From Halioxenophilus aromaticivorans (GTDB lineage: Bacteria > Pseudomonadota > Gammaproteobacteria > Pseudomonadales > Cellvibrionaceae): a DNA stretch of 64,000 nt. The stretch's first letter is position 1. Every line of letters starts with the position of its first letter. The position numbers and the translations under genes were made by a program. Below the pieces are notes generated by a model. It searched no databases, had not been told where the DNA came from, and worked only from the letters and a program-made list of their open reading frames with translations. Shown here in pieces: positions 18,781-28,555 of the stretch. The stretch covers positions 2,728,001 to 2,792,000 of the forward strand of contig NZ_AP031496.1 of the NCBI RefSeq assembly GCF_042850945.1. Direction: 5' to 3'.

Positions 18781-19121
18781 GGGCTTACCCTGTAATTATA
18801 TTGTGATTGATAATGATCGTTTAGTTTATTGTGGAATCAAAATATTGCAATAACAATCATCAGCGGTTAGCATGTTTTCTTCAGGTTAAGGTTGTTGGCT
18901 TGGATTTATTGGTCAGTAACGCTTTATTTAGTTGGTTGTTCTTTTTGTGTTGAAAATTTCTGCCGGCTATACAAAGTTGGTACATGGGTGTTAACAGTAT
19001 TGAGCTTTTCAATGCAGAACTTAGGCCTCATCTGTAAGGAACACTTACCAGAAAAATTCAGCTTAATTTAACTTTGAGCGGCTAGTCTGACGAGACCATT
19101 AGAATAAATTACGTCAGCCTT
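18781..19121. other. AT-rich intergenic region
   Basis: These 341 bases separate the divergent GH78 gene and the GH106 relic. The stretch next to GH78 is very AT-rich (around 18795-18870), as expected for a promoter, but no convincing operator, terminator or small gene was found. Confidence 0.4.
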
Positions 19122-20335
19122 ATGAAAATATTCCTACCTTCAATTGTTCAAAGACTACTCGTTTGCCTTTTTACTGTTTGCTCCCTGAGCGGTGTTTTAA
19201 TTTCCTGCGGTATCCTCAGCCAGTCGAGTGAGCAAACCAGCACTCGAGAAGTGCTGCGGGAAGGTTTTCGGTCGCCTCCCAACGAATCTAAGCCGCTGGT
19301 GTGGTGGCATCGGATGAATGGCAACATCACATAGGAGGGTATCACCAAAGATCTGCCTGGATGAACCGAATTGGTATTGGTGGGCTACAAAATTTTGATG
19401 CCGCTTTGCTAACGCTACAAATTGTTGAACAGCGGTTGGTTAATATGTCGACGTTATCGCGCAGCGCTTTTAAATTTTCTGTGCCACAAGCATCATATTT
19501 TAATCTAGGGCTTGACATTGCCGCCTCGCTTGGTTGGAGTGAGACTGACGGTCTCTGTATTCCGATACAAGATGCTATTAAGAAGCTGATGGGGAGCGAA
19601 GTATCTATAACTGCCTGTGAATCAAAGGCAGTTTTGTTGCCAACCTCAGAGGAAAACCATCGGCGCGTCCAAATCCCGATCGGTAGAAAAACAGCATTAT
19701 CTCGGTAGCGAACAGGTTGGTGCAATTAGCTTAATTAGTAATCAAACGGCCAAGCTTCAACATCGGTTGACTTAAGCTTTGAAGGGCACGAATCGGACTT
19801 TGTGGTTTTATCTAACACAGCGCAGGACGAGTCGGTTACTCTTAACAAAAATGAGGAGTTCCCGTTACTCGAGCTAAACGGCGATTGGTCTATGGATTTC
19901 AAATCAATTCGTGGCGCGCCGGCGTCGGTGGCCAGTACTGAGCTGGAATCTTTTACCGAGTACTCAGGTGATGGTATTCGGTATTTTTCCGGGGTTGCTA
20001 CCTATAGGAAACAGTTCGAGTTGGAGGTGCTACCAAAATCTGACCGCGTTGTGTTGGATTTAGGTAAGGTAGCTGATATCGCCGAGGTATTAATTAATTG
20101 CGAGCCCGTTGGCATTGTTTGGAAAGCGCCCTGCGAGTTAGATGTAGGCGCCTATCTGCGCCAAGGCGCTAACTAAATAGAAGTTCGCGTAGCCAATCTT
20201 TGGGTTAACAGGCTTATACGCGATCTACAGCCAAACGCCGAGAAAATTACCTACACAACGATTAAAACCTACCGTCCAGACGCACCGTTAATAACATCGG
20301 GTTTACTAGGGCCGGTTATTTTAAAAAACCAATAA
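19122..20335 (+). pseudogene. Degenerate GH106 alpha-L-rhamnosidase relic
   Basis: Pieces of a GH106-type protein read in order but in different frames. A lipoprotein signal (lipobox LISC) is followed by PPNESKPLVWWHRMNGN. An in-frame TAG at 19332-19334 stands where the family has Lys. After a shift of frame come MNRIGIGGLQNFDA and LGLDIAASLGWSETD. From about 19770 the C-terminal beta-sandwich appears (LNGDWSMDF, IRYFSGVATYRKQF, LDLGKVADIAEVLINC), with a further in-frame TAA near 20174 before NLWVNRLIRDL and GLLGPVIL. Intact family members are about 1000 aa or more; only about 400 codons remain, so the catalytic middle is deleted. The gene cannot make an active enzyme. Confidence 0.8.
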
Positions 20336-20356
20336 CAATAAATGAGAGGAAGGCAG

Positions 20357-21421
20357 ATGTTTGTGAATGGAACAAAGGTTGTTCGTAAATGCGTATCAAT
20401 GGTGGCGGTATCTTCAGCCTTGGTGTGGAGTCTCGGTGCCGGTGCTGAGAAAATTTATAAGCAAGACCCAATGGATTACGTTGCTCCGGATTACCGCCCA
20501 GCGTTGGAAAAGCGCAAGGGCAGCTTCGGCGCTATGGAATTCAGCGCAGAAACCTTACCCAAAATACGCGAGGGCACAAAGTCCTGGGAAACGCCATTTT
20601 TGGATGCGCCCAAGGCAGAGGCCAAAACCTTACCGGGGTTGACCGGGCAACCCGATGTGAATGTCTATGTTATCAACGCAGACGCTGATGCTTCCGCACC
20701 GCGGCCGGCGATCATTCACACCCACGGCGGGGGTTATATTTTGGGTACCGCAAAGGCGTCTGTACCGTCTATGCAGGCCATCGCCGAGAAGCACAATTGC
20801 GTGGTGGTGACCGTGGATTATCGCCTAGCCCCAGAGACGGCGTTTCCCGGATCACTGTACGATAACTATGCCGCGCTAAAATGGGTGAATGACAACGCTC
20901 AGCAGTTGGGTGTGGATAGAGATCGCCTAGTGGTGATGGGAGACAGTGCCGGTGGTGGCCATGCCGCTATGTTGGCGCTGGAGGCGCGTAAACGAGGTGA
21001 AATTTCATTAAAAGCGCAGGTACTGATTTACCCAATGCTGGATGACCGAACCGGCTCCACCGCGCCGCAGCCAGATTGGATGGGTTATTTGTCCTGGTCT
21101 GCCAGCGCCAATCGGTTTGGTTGGAGCTCGCTGTTGGGTGTTCCCGCCGGCTCCGATAAGGTGCCGGAGGGCGCGGTGCCTGCACGTGTGGAAAACCTTG
21201 CCGGCTTGCCAGAAACGTTTATTGGCGTCGGCTCCATTGATTTATTCGTCGACGAGGACATTGAATATGCGCGCCGTCTAATAAGGGCGGGCGTGTCCAC
21301 GGAGTTATTTGTGTTGCCTGGGGGTTATCATGGTTTCCAAACAGATGTACCTGATGCACCGGACTCCAAGCGTTTCCACGCGGCGGTTGACCGCGCCTTA
21401 GAACGTGCCTTCACGCAATAG
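20357..21421 (+). CDS. Exported alpha/beta-hydrolase-fold esterase (HSL-like)
   Basis: This 354-aa enzyme belongs to the alpha/beta-hydrolase-3 (hormone-sensitive lipase-like) group. The oxyanion motif HTHGGGY is near residue 125, the nucleophile elbow GDSAGGG near 198, a possible acid Asp in IDLFVDED, and the catalytic His in PGGYHGF. A signal peptide covers about residues 1-30, so it acts in the periplasm or outside. An ATG at 20342 lies in frame, but the GAGGAAGG ribosome site fits the ATG at 20357, which I chose. Beside rhamnosidase genes it may remove acetyl or other esters from a rhamnose-containing polymer; that role is inferred. Confidence 0.82.
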   Translation: MFVNGTKVVRKCVSMVAVSSALVWSLGAGAEKIYKQDPMDYVAPDYRPALEKRKGSFGAMEFSAETLPKIREGTKSWETPFLDAPKAEAKTLPGLTGQPDVNVYVINADADASAPRPAIIHTHGGGYILGTAKASVPSMQAIAEKHNCVVVTVDYRLAPETAFPGSLYDNYAALKWVNDNAQQLGVDRDRLVVMGDSAGGGHAAMLALEARKRGEISLKAQVLIYPMLDDRTGSTAPQPDWMGYLSWSASANRFGWSSLLGVPAGSDKVPEGAVPARVENLAGLPETFIGVGSIDLFVDEDIEYARRLIRAGVSTELFVLPGGYHGFQTDVPDAPDSKRFHAAVDRALERAFTQ

Positions 21422-21422
21422 T

Positions 21423-22316
21423 CTAATCCTGTTTTATTTCCAATCCCCTAGAGCTTCGGTAAGCCCTAGGGGACACGCCAAGCTCTTGCTTAAAAACCGA
21501 ATTAAACCGGCTTAAGGACGAAAACCCTGAATGTGCGGCAATATCCAAAATTCGTTCGTTAGTAGCCAGTAATAAATGTTGGGCATGGGCAACACGTAAA
21601 TGGGTTAAATATTGCGTAATGGTAATGCCCAAGCTTTGTTTGAACAGGCTCATGGCGTAGTTAGCGTGGAGATTAACGGCGCCACCAATGGCCGAGGCCG
21701 TAAGTGGCTCGGTGTAGTTTTGGTTCAAAAAAGTTAATAGTTTTTCAATTTTATCCGGGTTTTGGCCAGCAGACAGGGCGTTGCTGTTGGCGTAGGCTTG
21801 GGGTTCCACTCTCAGCAAGCGGGCCTGCATTTCTAATAACACGGCGCGGCTAATATCTTCGCGGTTGTGCGATAAATCCACCATCCATGATTTAAATCGC
21901 GCCAGGTCGATTGCCGACGAGCCCGCTGTATCCTGGATAACTTGGCCGCCCAGTAAAGCGTTACTCAGGGTTACCGGTAGGTCCCAGGCGAGGAACAACG
22001 GCAAAGGGATGGTGGCCACATAATACTCGGTAGTGTCGCTGTGAGCGGTGATGCGGTGGGGTGTGGTGGCCCAAAAAATGGCCAAGCTGCCTTCGAGTAA
22101 CGTTACTTGTCGGTGATGAAACTGGTAGGTGACTTCACCATCGGCTAAGTAATTAAGCTCTACTTCGTTATGCCGGTCGTATTGTGTCATAACGCTGGGT
22201 TGCCACTGCACACAACTTAAGCCATAGGGCGTTAAAGGCTCTCGCGATGGGTCAAAATAATCAACTTTCTTAGAATTCGATAAGTTTTTCTGCATAGCCC
22301 GTAAGATCGTTGGCAT
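21423..22316 (-). CDS. AraC-family transcriptional regulator
   Basis: The protein has 297 aa. An N-terminal cupin-like sensing domain (about residues 35-120, with YDRHNEVELNYLADGEVTY) is followed by a C-terminal pair of helix-turn-helix motifs (about residues 185-285). The second HTH has the AraC signature NERILDIAAHSGFSSLSRFN followed by FKQELGVSPRAYR. The overall form resembles MelR-type regulators of sugar genes. It diverges from the DUF1593 gene across 128 bases and converges on the esterase gene with only one base between stop codons, so either neighbour could be its target. Confidence 0.88.
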   Translation of the reverse strand: MPTILRAMQKNLSNSKKVDYFDPSREPLTPYGLSCVQWQPSVMTQYDRHNEVELNYLADGEVTYQFHHRQVTLLEGSLAIFWATTPHRITAHSDTTEYYVATIPLPLFLAWDLPVTLSNALLGGQVIQDTAGSSAIDLARFKSWMVDLSHNREDISRAVLLEMQARLLRVEPQAYANSNALSAGQNPDKIEKLLTFLNQNYTEPLTASAIGGAVNLHANYAMSLFKQSLGITITQYLTHLRVAHAQHLLLATNERILDIAAHSGFSSLSRFNSVFKQELGVSPRAYRSSRGLEIKQD

Positions 22317-22444
22317 AAAATAGCGCTATATTATGCGCCGTAGCGATGAAATACTAATAACCTATGGTTAGAGCATCTAACGATACAATAAGTTTGCTCT
22401 AGCCTGCCAATACGGCAAACTTCAATAACAAAGGTACCAAGCCT

Positions 22445-23923
22445 GTGAGAATCCCTGCTTGCATCACACTGCTAACGGTTGCGCTAAGCTACGCCTCTGA
22501 GGGCCTAGCGGAGCAAGTTTCAGAGTCGAAATCCCGCGTCGTTGTGCTTACCGACATGGGCAATGAGCCCGATGATCAAATGTCGTTCACCCGACTGCTG
22601 ATGTACACCAACGAGATCGACTTGGAGGCAGTGGTGGCCACCACGTCGACTTGGCTGAAGGATAAAACCAACCCACAAACCATCCATAAGTTGATTGATG
22701 CCTACGGCCAGACGCGGCCCAATTTGCTGCTGCACGCGCAAGGTTGGCCCACGGCTGACGCTTTACACAGTGCGGTTCACAGTGGGCATACCGGCTACGG
22801 TATGGATGGCATAGCCGACAAGCCGCTGTCTGATGGCGCCAGGTCTTTGATCGCCGCGGCGGATATGCCAGATCAAAGGCCCTTGTGGGTAAGCGTTTGG
22901 GGCGGTGCTAATACATTGGCCGAAGCCCTGCAGCAGGTTAAGAAAACGCGGTCTGCGCAGCAGCTAAGTGACTTCATTAGCAAGCTGAGGGTGTACTCGA
23001 TCTCCGATCAAGATGACGCTGGCCCTTGGATCCGTGAACATTTTCCCAACCTGTTTTACGTGGTAAAGCCGTCGTCACCGGACGGTGAAGAGTATCGTTC
23101 TGCCACTTGGACCGGTATTGGCGGCGACGAATTCTACCGCAACGGAAAAGGTGCGGATTTCACTACCGTTTCCAACGAGTGGTTGGAGAAAAACATTCGG
23201 GCTTATGGGCCGTTGGGTGCGCTTTACCCGGAATACGATTTTATTATGGAGGGCGATACGCCGGCCTTTTTGGGTTTGATTCGCAACGGATTAAATAGTC
23301 ACGAGAGCCCTAGCTGGGGCGGCTGGAGCGGGCGTTACGTCTATCGCCAACCCTACGGAGAGACACGACCAATTTGGACCCAGGGCGGCGACGCCTTTTT
23401 TAGAATGACCTCACAGGATGCCGTGGTTGGCATGGACGGCGATACCTATGTCTCTGACCACGCCACCATTTGGCGCTGGCGAGAGCACTTTCAGCACGAT
23501 TTTTCCGCCCGCATACAATGGACGGTGAAAGACTATGCCTCGGCCAATCATCATCCAACGTTGGTTGTGAATGGCGATAGCAGTAAAGACACAATTTTTA
23601 TAAAGGCAAACGCCGGCGACACCATCGAGCTGGACGCCAGCGGCAGCCAAGATCCTGATGGCGACAAACTGCGCTACCAGTGGTTTGCCTATCCTGAAGC
23701 CGGCGCAGGCGTCGATGTGCTGCTAAGCGATGTGCAGGTGAAACCCTCCAATAAGGCGAAAACTAAAGTGACGATTAACACCGTTTGCCGAGATGGTTGG
23801 TTCCACTACGACAGAAAGTGCGAGCAGGGCACTGCCCATGTCATCCTGGCGGTAACCGATAACGGTAAGCCGGCGTTAACGTCCTACCGCAGAGTGGTGT
23901 TCGAGACCACACCTGGGGAGTAG
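22445..23923 (+). CDS. Secreted DUF1593 (Sde0182-like, nucleoside-hydrolase-fold) protein
   Basis: The 492-aa protein has a signal peptide ending near residue 22, then a DUF1593 domain starting with RVVVLTDMGNEPDDQ. That segment resembles the Asp-rich metal/ribose site of nucleoside hydrolases. The C-terminal part from about residue 370 has a beta-sandwich with ELDASGSQDPDGDKLRYQW, a PKD-like repeat and the cognate C-terminal domain. The prototype, Sde0182 of Saccharophagus degradans, was described as cellulose-binding; the substrate here is unknown. The start codon is GTG. It lies between AraC and LacI regulators in the sugar-use region. Confidence 0.85.
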   Translation: MRIPACITLLTVALSYASEGLAEQVSESKSRVVVLTDMGNEPDDQMSFTRLLMYTNEIDLEAVVATTSTWLKDKTNPQTIHKLIDAYGQTRPNLLLHAQGWPTADALHSAVHSGHTGYGMDGIADKPLSDGARSLIAAADMPDQRPLWVSVWGGANTLAEALQQVKKTRSAQQLSDFISKLRVYSISDQDDAGPWIREHFPNLFYVVKPSSPDGEEYRSATWTGIGGDEFYRNGKGADFTTVSNEWLEKNIRAYGPLGALYPEYDFIMEGDTPAFLGLIRNGLNSHESPSWGGWSGRYVYRQPYGETRPIWTQGGDAFFRMTSQDAVVGMDGDTYVSDHATIWRWREHFQHDFSARIQWTVKDYASANHHPTLVVNGDSSKDTIFIKANAGDTIELDASGSQDPDGDKLRYQWFAYPEAGAGVDVLLSDVQVKPSNKAKTKVTINTVCRDGWFHYDRKCEQGTAHVILAVTDNGKPALTSYRRVVFETTPGE

Positions 23924-24024
23924 CTGCTCAACAATTCAACAGTGTGAGTGTGGAATAAACGGGCAATCCCTCGTTCGCTAAGCTTATGTTACAATCGGCG
24001 GCTTATGATTCGCTAGGTTGAACG

Positions 24025-25023
24025 ATGGTTTCGATTAAGGATGTGGCCAAGCTGGCCGGGGTGTCCGTTGCCACAGTCTCAAGGACGTTGTCTAAACCCG
24101 AGGCTGTGGCTGAGTCCACTCGAGAACAAGTTATGGCCGCCGTAGCCGAGAGTGGTTACGTGGCCAATGCTTTGGCGCGCAATTTTAGGCGCAGGCGCAG
24201 CCATACGGTTGTGGTGCTAATGCCAGACATTGGCAATCCATTCTATGCCTTGGTAGTGCAGGGGATTGAACAGGCAGCGGTGCAATCTGGGTATCAGGTG
24301 CTTTTGGGCGATACCCAGAATGAAACACAGCGCGAGCAGGCGTACACCGAGCTGGTACGACAGCGAACCGCCGACGGGCTGATATGCCTAGGGCCACACA
24401 TCCCCTTCGATATTGACGAGAACGTCACCGCCCCACCTGCAGATTGGCCGCCCTTGGTTATGGCTTGTGAATACCACGGCCGAGTAAAACTGCCGCGTAT
24501 TGTTATTGATAACGAGCTTGCCGCGCGTGAAATGACCGAGCACCTGATTAGCCAGGGCCACAGCAAGATTGCATTCATCAATGGCCCAGAGGATTCTCCT
24601 CTATGCCAAGCGCGCTTTGATGGTTACCTGCAAGCTTTACTTGATGCTGGCAAAACCTTTGATAGAGCCCTGTTAATGCACGGTGATTTCACCATGGAAA
24701 CCGGCTACGAACTCACCAAGCAACTCTTACAAAGAGAGCAGCTGCCCACGGCGATTTTCTGTGCTAACGATGAAATGGCCATCGGCTCTTTACACGCGGT
24801 AAGGGATCAAAACCTGTCCGTGCCGGATGACATCGCCATCGCCGGTTTTGATGATATCAATATCGCCAAATTCAGTTACCCACCACTTACTACCGTACAC
24901 CAACCCCGACGCGAAATAGGGGCCAAGGCCATGCAGTTGTTGCTGCAATTATTAGATGGCAAAGGATCGGCAGAAACCATCGTACTGCCACACGATTTAA
25001 TTATCCGTAAATCCACTCAGTAA
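24025..25023 (+). CDS. LacI-family transcriptional regulator (CytR-like)
   Basis: The 332-aa protein starts with a LacI helix-turn-helix, SIKDVAKLAGVSVATVSRTL (residues 3-22), and a hinge helix containing NALARNF. A periplasmic-binding-like effector domain follows from about residue 60, with IGNPFYALVVQGIE, FCANDEMAIGSL and AGFDDINIAKF. The sequence is close in style to CytR of enterics over its full length, but no nucleoside genes are nearby, so the effector may be a sugar or nucleoside. It is transcribed alone and ends in a strong hairpin. Confidence 0.88.
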   Translation: MVSIKDVAKLAGVSVATVSRTLSKPEAVAESTREQVMAAVAESGYVANALARNFRRRRSHTVVVLMPDIGNPFYALVVQGIEQAAVQSGYQVLLGDTQNETQREQAYTELVRQRTADGLICLGPHIPFDIDENVTAPPADWPPLVMACEYHGRVKLPRIVIDNELAAREMTEHLISQGHSKIAFINGPEDSPLCQARFDGYLQALLDAGKTFDRALLMHGDFTMETGYELTKQLLQREQLPTAIFCANDEMAIGSLHAVRDQNLSVPDDIAIAGFDDINIAKFSYPPLTTVHQPRREIGAKAMQLLLQLLDGKGSAETIVLPHDLIIRKSTQ

Positions 25024-25039
25024 AAATTCCACTGAATAA

Positions 25040-25068
25040 AAAAGCGAGCGCAGAGTGCGCTCGCTTTT
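25040..25068. terminator. Bidirectional Rho-independent terminator
   Basis: A perfect 13-base-pair stem (25040-25052 with 25056-25068, AAAAGCGAGCGCA) closes a GAG loop. The arms begin and end in runs of A and T, so the hairpin works in both directions. It lies 16 bases past the lacI stop and about 95 bases past the end of the leftward xylose operon. Confidence 0.85.
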
Positions 25069-25162
25069 AAATGAGTGGTGTTAAAAAAAACGGTACGTCC
25101 CTGTTCCGCACAACACACCAAATTATCACCGGGAGGAAGCATTTCCCGGCGATGCTGGATCC

Positions 25163-26452
25163 TTATGCCGCTTTCTTTTTGCGCACGTCGAATAACCAAA
25201 TAAGCCCGAATACCGGCAGTAAAAACAGCGGTAACACGGCTACGGTTTGGAAAGACTCAACAGAGGCGTAGCGAATAACTTCATCCAGTGCTTCACCAGA
25301 TAGTAGGCTTAGTTGATCAACACCACCGGCCGCTTCGGCTTTGGCTTCATCGAATACCCGGCCCATCATCGGCAACACAAACTGAATCGCAAGCCCGCCG
25401 GCAAAACCGGTTAGGCCCAATGCCAGGGCGCCACCTTTATAGAAGCGTTCGGCGGTAATCGCCAGCATGGTGGGCCACATGTAGCAAACGCCAATACCCC
25501 AAACGGTGGCGGCGGCAAACGCTAATATCGGGGTGGTTGCCAGGCTCAGCATGTAGAGGCCGGTGGCGGCAAAAATACACGACACAAACATCAAACCCAC
25601 TGAGGATATTTTCTTGGCAATGGCACCGGCAAAGTGACGCATGACAAACATCAAACCACTGACGTAGACCAGCAGTAAAATGCCTTGCATACCCACGATA
25701 TTGGAGAGCGCAATATTCACCCATTGGCCCGGCGCCAGTTCGGAAGCTGCAACAAAGAACATGGACAACCAAAATACCCAGTACAGAGGTTTGCGGAACA
25801 GTTCTTTTAACATATCGCCGTAGCTCACACCAACGGCGACGCGTTCAGTAACCGGGAACTCGGCTTTAATTACCAGCGCAGCCATCACGATGGCAGGGAT
25901 GATCAGCAGTACCAAGTTGAGCTCCCAGGGTAGGCCTATTTTGGCAAAGGCGAGGCCAAGCAGGCCGCCAATCACAATACCCGCCGGCCACCAGGCGTGC
26001 AAAATATTCAAACGGTGGGTTTTTTCCTCAGGGTAGAGGGCCGCTACCATGGGATTAGAGGCGGCTTCTACCGCGCCCCAGCCAAGGCCGGTAAGCAGTA
26101 AGCTGCCCATTACAATAGCCTGCACCGCGCCTGTGGCGGGCATAATGGTTGCCACGTACAACCCGCAGGCGCCTAAAATATAGCCCACGGCAGATAGCAA
26201 TAACATGCGCTTCATACCGATGAAATCCACCAGTGCACTGCCAAATAATAACGTAAGCGCAAAGCCCGTAAAGGTGGCACCAAGTGCTTCACCCACCATG
26301 GAAGCCGAATTGGCAATGTCGATTAAATCGTAGATTTCTCGCTGTAAATCTGGGGCGATGGTAGCGCGAACCGCAAACCCCAAACCGATCATAAAAATGG
26401 ATAAGTTGCCAACAAAATACAGCAGCCGGCGATCAATGTGGTCGTTGTTCAT
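25163..26452 (-). CDS. MFS transporter, last gene of the xylose operon
   Basis: This 429-aa major facilitator has about 12 membrane helices and a cytoplasmic loop after helix 6. A conserved loop DFIGMKRMLL follows the second helix, and WGAVEAASNPMVAALYPEEK and WPAGIVIGG occur in the first half, as in sugar:proton symporters of the FucP/GluP-like group. Its place at the end of a xylulokinase-xylose isomerase operon suggests uptake of xylose, an oligosaccharide or a keto-sugar. It starts 30 bases after the isomerase gene before it. Confidence 0.82.
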   Translation of the reverse strand: MNNDHIDRRLLYFVGNLSIFMIGLGFAVRATIAPDLQREIYDLIDIANSASMVGEALGATFTGFALTLLFGSALVDFIGMKRMLLLSAVGYILGACGLYVATIMPATGAVQAIVMGSLLLTGLGWGAVEAASNPMVAALYPEEKTHRLNILHAWWPAGIVIGGLLGLAFAKIGLPWELNLVLLIIPAIVMAALVIKAEFPVTERVAVGVSYGDMLKELFRKPLYWVFWLSMFFVAASELAPGQWVNIALSNIVGMQGILLLVYVSGLMFVMRHFAGAIAKKISSVGLMFVSCIFAATGLYMLSLATTPILAFAAATVWGIGVCYMWPTMLAITAERFYKGGALALGLTGFAGGLAIQFVLPMMGRVFDEAKAEAAGGVDQLSLLSGEALDEVIRYASVESFQTVAVLPLFLLPVFGLIWLFDVRKKKAA

Positions 26453-26482
26453 AGGTAATTCCGATTGTTATTGTTGTTTGTT

Positions 26483-27346
26483 TTAACTATGTAAAAGAGC
26501 GGATAGAAATTTAAAGCCTTGTTCTGCGATGTGGTCTTGCGACGGGGCCAAAGGTCGCCAGATGGCGGCGGCATCGGCAATGGCTTCACAGGCAGGCGTA
26601 AAAGTTTCAATCACGCAGGCGCCGCTGTATTCAATGTCGTTTAATGCTTTAGCGATTTTATCCCAATGCACTAAGCCTTCGCCGGGTGTTCCGCGGTGGC
26701 TTTCGCTGGTATCGACGTAAACCAAATCATCGCCAGCAGAAACAATGGCTTGGTATACATCCTGTTCTTCGATACTCATGTGGAAGGTATCGAGATGGAT
26801 TTTCACCGATGGCAAATTAATATCGCCAACCAGCTGCTTCACTTGGGCTGAGGTGTTAATTAAGTCGGTTTCAAATCGGTTTAAAGGCTCTATTCCCATA
26901 ACCACGCCGTGGTCGGCTGCCATTTTTCCCGCCTGGGTTAACCCCTTAACGGCTAATTCCCACTCGCGTTGTTTTTGCTCGGCGCTGATTTGGCGGCGTT
27001 TTCCCACAGCGGAGTAGGCCGGGCCAACCAAATGTTTGGCACCCAACTGCTCACAAATGGACAGGGTTTTACCAATGTAGTCTAAGCTCTCTTGCCTAAA
27101 CTTAGGGTCGTCATGGGTTAAATCCCGAGTAGGGCCGTAGGCCCCAGAAACCACTAACTCCATCGGATATTCCGCAACCATTGATTTAATCGCTGCGACA
27201 TCAATGAGTTCTGGTTCCTCCACCGGAACCGTGAAGGTAGTAAAGCCGATTTCGTGGGCTTGTTTGATTAGGTGTACTGCTGAGGTGTCGAAGGGGGAGG
27301 TCCACACCCAACCATTGACGCCGATACTTATTCTGTTGTCGCTCAT
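26483..27346 (-). CDS. Sugar phosphate isomerase/epimerase (TIM barrel), tagatose/psicose 3-epimerase-like
   Basis: This 287-aa protein belongs to the AP-endonuclease-2-like TIM-barrel superfamily. Metal-binding residues are visible in GIEPLNRFETD (Glu), KIHLDTFHM (Asp, His), YVDTSESHRGTPGEG (His) and ACVIETF (Glu). This pattern resembles ketose 3-epimerases. The frame is open to a GTG at 27403, but the family alignment favours the ATG at 27346 (MSDNRISIGVNG). Neither start has a good ribosome site. It lies in the xylose operon next to a second enzyme of the same superfamily and a Gfo/Idh dehydrogenase, which suggests keto-sugar interconversion. Confidence 0.8.
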   Translation of the reverse strand: MSDNRISIGVNGWVWTSPFDTSAVHLIKQAHEIGFTTFTVPVEEPELIDVAAIKSMVAEYPMELVVSGAYGPTRDLTHDDPKFRQESLDYIGKTLSICEQLGAKHLVGPAYSAVGKRRQISAEQKQREWELAVKGLTQAGKMAADHGVVMGIEPLNRFETDLINTSAQVKQLVGDINLPSVKIHLDTFHMSIEEQDVYQAIVSAGDDLVYVDTSESHRGTPGEGLVHWDKIAKALNDIEYSGACVIETFTPACEAIADAAAIWRPLAPSQDHIAEQGFKFLSALLHS

Positions 27347-27478
27347 AATCTGTTGGCCTATTAGGTGGTAGGGAACTTCTTGTGGCCTCGTTTGTTTCAG
27401 CACGAGGCCACCATGAATTCCCTAAAACTCACCCTTGTTGTTATTTTTTAGCGCTCTAGATGTAAATGTATTTGCGCG

Positions 27479-28534
27479 TTAGTCGATACCGAGAATACGT
27501 TTTAGGGCGGCTTCGTCAGTGTCGCCACCGGCAAAATCATCAAATGCTTTGTCTGCCGTGCGGATCAAATGCCGGTTGATAAAATCAACGCCTTCACGGG
27601 CGCCGTCCTCGGGGTGTTTGAAACAACATTCCCACTCCAGCACTGCCCAGCCTTGGTAACCGTGTTTGGTTAACTGGCTGAAAATACCGGCGAAGTCTAC
27701 TTGGCCATCGCCCAAAGAGCGGAAACGTCCGGGGCGGTCCTGCCAACCCTGGTAGCCACCGTAAACACCGCTGCGACCATTGGGGCGGAACTCGGCGTCT
27801 TTTACGTGGAACATTTTAATGCGGTCGTGGTACAGGTCGATAAATTGCAAGTAATCCAACTGCTGCAAAATAAAGTGGCTTGGATCGTACAAAATGTTGG
27901 CACGCGGGTGGTTATTGGTGGCCTCTAGGAAGCGCTCAAAGGTCGCGCCGTCGTGCAGGTCTTCACCGGGGTGAATCTCGTAGCAGACATCGACACCGGC
28001 TTCGTCAAAGGCATCCAAAATCGGCAGCCAGCGCTTGGCCAGTTCAGCAAAACCGGCTTCTACCAAGCCCGCCGGGCGCTGTGGCCACGGGTAAACGGTT
28101 TGCCAAAGTAGCGCACCAGAAAAAGTGGCGTGGGCATTGAGGCCTAGGTTTGCACTGGCTTTGGCCGCTAACAGCAGTTGATTGACCGCCCACTTTTGGC
28201 GTTCTTCTGGCTTGCCGCGCAATTCAGGTGGCGCAAACCCATCGAACAACTCATCGTAGGCTGGATGCACCGCAACCAGTTGCCCTTGCAGGTGGGTAGA
28301 CAGCTCGGTGATCTCTACGCCATTTTTCGCGCAGGTTGCCTTTAGCTCTTCACAGTATTCTGTGCTGTTCGCGGCTTTTTCTAAATCGATTAGGCTGGAT
28401 TCCCAAGTGGGGATCTGTACACCTTTGTAACCTAAGTCACCGGCCCATTTGGTAATGTTTTCTAAAGTATCAAACGGTGCTTTAGAGTCGGCAAATTGCG
28501 CCAAAAAAATTGCAGGCCCTTTTATGGATGCCAT
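27479..28534 (-). CDS. Sugar phosphate isomerase/epimerase (TIM barrel)
   Basis: The 351-aa protein is a second AP-endonuclease-2-like barrel. Metal ligands can be read in VCYEIHPGEDLHDG, ILYDPSHFILQQ, KMFHVKDAEF and WAVLEWECC. It is longer than the neighbouring epimerase because of an insert around GRSGVYGGYQGWQDRPG, which is typical of a group often encoded beside Gfo/Idh/MocA oxidoreductases. It starts 21 bases downstream of that oxidoreductase here. The substrate is not known; an oxidised (keto) sugar is plausible. Confidence 0.82.
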   Translation of the reverse strand: MASIKGPAIFLAQFADSKAPFDTLENITKWAGDLGYKGVQIPTWESSLIDLEKAANSTEYCEELKATCAKNGVEITELSTHLQGQLVAVHPAYDELFDGFAPPELRGKPEERQKWAVNQLLLAAKASANLGLNAHATFSGALLWQTVYPWPQRPAGLVEAGFAELAKRWLPILDAFDEAGVDVCYEIHPGEDLHDGATFERFLEATNNHPRANILYDPSHFILQQLDYLQFIDLYHDRIKMFHVKDAEFRPNGRSGVYGGYQGWQDRPGRFRSLGDGQVDFAGIFSQLTKHGYQGWAVLEWECCFKHPEDGAREGVDFINRHLIRTADKAFDDFAGGDTDEAALKRILGID

Positions 28535-28555
28535 GTTTGTGCTCCTGTTGTATTT

